NCBI GenBank assembly: GCA_946183715.1
Contig: CAMHDB010000007.1
Span: 1-20,652 of the forward strand
Reading direction: 5' to 3'
From: an uncultured Oscillibacter sp.
GTDB lineage: Bacteria > Bacillota > Clostridia > Oscillospirales > Oscillospiraceae
DNA length: 20,652 nt
In this document: positions 18,911-20,652 of the stretch, piece by piece
Layout: every line of letters starts with the position of its first letter
Position numbering within the stretch: position 1 is the stretch's first letter
Program-made: the position numbers and the translations under genes
Notes under the pieces: generated by a model
What the model was told of the DNA's origin: nothing
The model's database searches: none
The model's input: only the letters and a program-made list of their open reading frames with translations

Positions 18911-20652
18911 ATGAGAAAGACACAATGTAATTCCGCCCGGAGGCGTCTGGACAGCCGCGCCTATACGATGGCGGAAATGCTGCTGGTAGTGGGACTGCTG
19001 GCGATTCTGCTGGCAGTCGGGGCCGTGGGGGCCTCGCAGATGATGCGGCAGGGGCGGCAGGCCTCGCTTGATAAAATGGCCGAGACACTCTACATCGCCG
19101 TGCAGCGTAACCTTACCAACGCGGAACTCGCGGGACAAACCATTGACACAAGTAAAGAGAACTATAACGACTACAAAAAAACGGGCCTTCCGCGGAATAA
19201 GGTGGTATTTGAACAGTCGAACGGACAGTGGAAAACGTCCACGATTGACAACTCTTCCGCGCCCGTCTATCAACTCTGGTCAGGGGACGCCGCGACAAAA
19301 GACGCCGCTCGAGAACTTGAAAATATTCTTTTTCAGGTGACGAAAAGAAGTGACAGCGGCGAAATCACGGAAAGCGCAGTCCCGCAGGAACTGCTCAACG
19401 GCCACTGGATTATTGAGTTTGACCCGGTCAGTTTTAACGTCCTGTATGTGTATTTCAGCCAAGCGGACGGAGGCAAGCAGGACGACTATTTCCAAACACT
19501 CCTTGACCTTCGTGCTGATGACAGCGACGACAGCAAGAACCAATTGAAAGACCAATTGGAAGAGCAATTGACTTACGTCGCCAATCGTTTGAAGCAAGAC
19601 GCGTTGATTGGCTACTACGGCGGCGACGGCAAAGACGATATGTCGGCAGACATTCCGTGGGAACTTGTGTATACCCCTCCAAACAACAATGGCGGCGGCG
19701 GTGGTTCTGGCAGCGGTTCCGGCGGTGAGGGTTCCGGCGGCGGTGGTGATGATTCGGACGGCCCCGAGTATGGCCCCGACGGCAGTCCTGTCATTAAGAC
19801 AGAATCGACACCCACAACAGAACCTTCTCCCGACCCGGAAACTTCAACGCCTGAAACGTTCAATCCTATAGGAACGGACCCGGGAAATACTGAGGGCGAT
19901 GATTCCGGCTCCGGTGGCGGACAGGGTTCCGGCGGCGAAACAGACGAACCGGGTACGCCCGCGCCCGTATTCGACCCCACAAAGGACACCCCCACGTCGG
20001 ATGAGAACCCCGACAAGAACCCCGACGACCCCCTCGACGACCTCTTGAAACCGGAAGATACCACCACGAAAGAAACGCCTTTCAATTCGCCAGATACGCC
20101 GAAGGAAGACCCGGATAAGGCGGACACCAACAAAGAAGTCAACATCAGCAAAAAACTCTACTGCTGGATTGGATACGACGAAAACAGCGGCGAACCGATT
20201 GCCAATACGGAAAAACTCGTCACGCGCCTGAACTGCTGGGTTCCCGGCGGTTCCGCGTTCGCCACGAGTACAGGCCCCGTCGACGTAAATTTTACCCTCA
20301 CCGTGCGCGGCGTCAGCAGTATGGCAACCAAGAAGTTCGAGTATAGAATGAACCAGTTCGGCTTCTACTCCCAGAAACGCGGCGTCTACACCGGATTCGT
20401 TTCCGGCAAGGTCTGTCAGGTCGGCACGTTCGGCGGGGAGAGCGGATGGTATTACAGTTATACGGTCATCCTCGACAGCCTGCTGGACGACGGCGACAGC
20501 GCCACACTCAATCAAGACCTGCCTTTCAGCAAGCGCTTTCAGAAGTACGGCTTCATCCCCGGCGAGGACTTAATGTTACAGTTTGAGGTCGACGTGGATG
20601 AGGATGTCAAGCACGCCGCCTTGGAGGCTTCCTACAAGGCCCTGATGGAATC
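18911..20652 (+). CDS. type IV pilin-like (prepilin) protein with long linker, 3' end beyond the window
   Basis: At least 580 residues, still open at the window end. A 17-residue basic leader precedes a class III signal: cleavage is expected between Ala17 and Tyr18, giving YTMAEMLLVV with Glu at mature position 5 and a hydrophobic helix to about residue 45. Ala instead of Gly before the cut is less common but tolerated in some pilins. A globular part runs to about 255, followed by a Gly/Ser/Pro/Thr/Asp/Glu-rich disordered linker (about 256-406). A second domain then begins (LYCWIGYDE, LNCWVPGG, FTLTVRG, WYYSYTVILDSLLDDG). This is far longer than a major pilin, so a pseudopilin or tip/adhesin role is likely (inference). 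ATG at 18911 has AAGGGGG upstream. It is transcribed alone from the strong promoter at 18813-18841. Assembly genes may follow to the right. Confidence 0.85.
   Translation, partial: MRKTQCNSARRRLDSRAYTMAEMLLVVGLLAILLAVGAVGASQMMRQGRQASLDKMAETLYIAVQRNLTNAELAGQTIDTSKENYNDYKKTGLPRNKVVFEQSNGQWKTSTIDNSSAPVYQLWSGDAATKDAARELENILFQVTKRSDSGEITESAVPQELLNGHWIIEFDPVSFNVLYVYFSQADGGKQDDYFQTLLDLRADDSDDSKNQLKDQLEEQLTYVANRLKQDALIGYYGGDGKDDMSADIPWELVYTPPNNNGGGGGSGSGSGGEGSGGGGDDSDGPEYGPDGSPVIKTESTPTTEPSPDPETSTPETFNPIGTDPGNTEGDDSGSGGGQGSGGETDEPGTPAPVFDPTKDTPTSDENPDKNPDDPLDDLLKPEDTTTKETPFNSPDTPKEDPDKADTNKEVNISKKLYCWIGYDENSGEPIANTEKLVTRLNCWVPGGSAFATSTGPVDVNFTLTVRGVSSMATKKFEYRMNQFGFYSQKRGVYTGFVSGKVCQVGTFGGESGWYYSYTVILDSLLDDGDSATLNQDLPFSKRFQKYGFIPGEDLMLQFEVDVDEDVKHAALEASYKALME

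Noticed and set aside
1..20652. CRISPR arrays, tRNA or rRNA genes, insertion sequences, phage genes
   Set aside because: Looked for on both strands and not seen. Repeats present are short and local.

Overview
The window is about 63% G+C and reads as a chromosome segment of a high-GC anaerobic Firmicute. A clostridial lineage of the Oscillospiraceae type is my inference. The grounds are consistent AGGAGG-type ribosome binding sites, canonical sigma-A promoters, a lipoprotein with a Gram-positive style signal, and the gene content. I see no phage, IS, CRISPR or tRNA features.

The most notable region is the left end. A minus-strand transcription unit starts at a clear promoter near 2503. It first makes a long, gene-free and highly structured RNA (about 2503-1771). 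It then encodes a small DUF21-like membrane protein (1651-1091) and the start of dxs (1075 to beyond the window edge). This order of large structured RNA, DUF21 membrane protein and dxs is the known context of OLE RNA and its partner OapA. The two ends of the RNA can close in a perfect 14-bp helix that begins about three bases after the predicted transcription start. I call it OLE RNA with good but not complete confidence, because no covariance search could be run.

To the right, a plus-strand O-antigen ligase/polymerase-like membrane protein (2780-4201) meets, at a shared hairpin, a minus-strand block of EAL/GGDEF/PAS c-di-GMP protein (9959-7017), dusB, an ECF sigma factor and its zinc-binding anti-sigma factor (down to 4239). 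The last three overlap and are probably translationally coupled. Next comes a small accessory-looking module: a double zinc-ribbon protein and a DUF697-like protein on the minus strand, divergent from a ribbon-helix-helix regulator. Between them lies an array of TTGTAA sites, a likely operator. Then follow two minus-strand pairs: hflX-yigZ, and DUF2442-lacZ (GH2 beta-galactosidase).

The right end is on the plus strand. trmB is divergent from the DUF2442-lacZ pair. It is followed by a conserved protein of unknown function, a secreted lipoprotein nuclease with a C-terminal Cys/His metal-binding tail, a strong terminator, and a separately promoted type IV pilin-like protein with a long disordered linker that runs off the end.

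A composition anomaly runs through the whole window. Reading all 20,652 bases by eye I found no GATC, where base composition alone predicts roughly 70. This suggests strong counter-selection, perhaps by restriction-modification.
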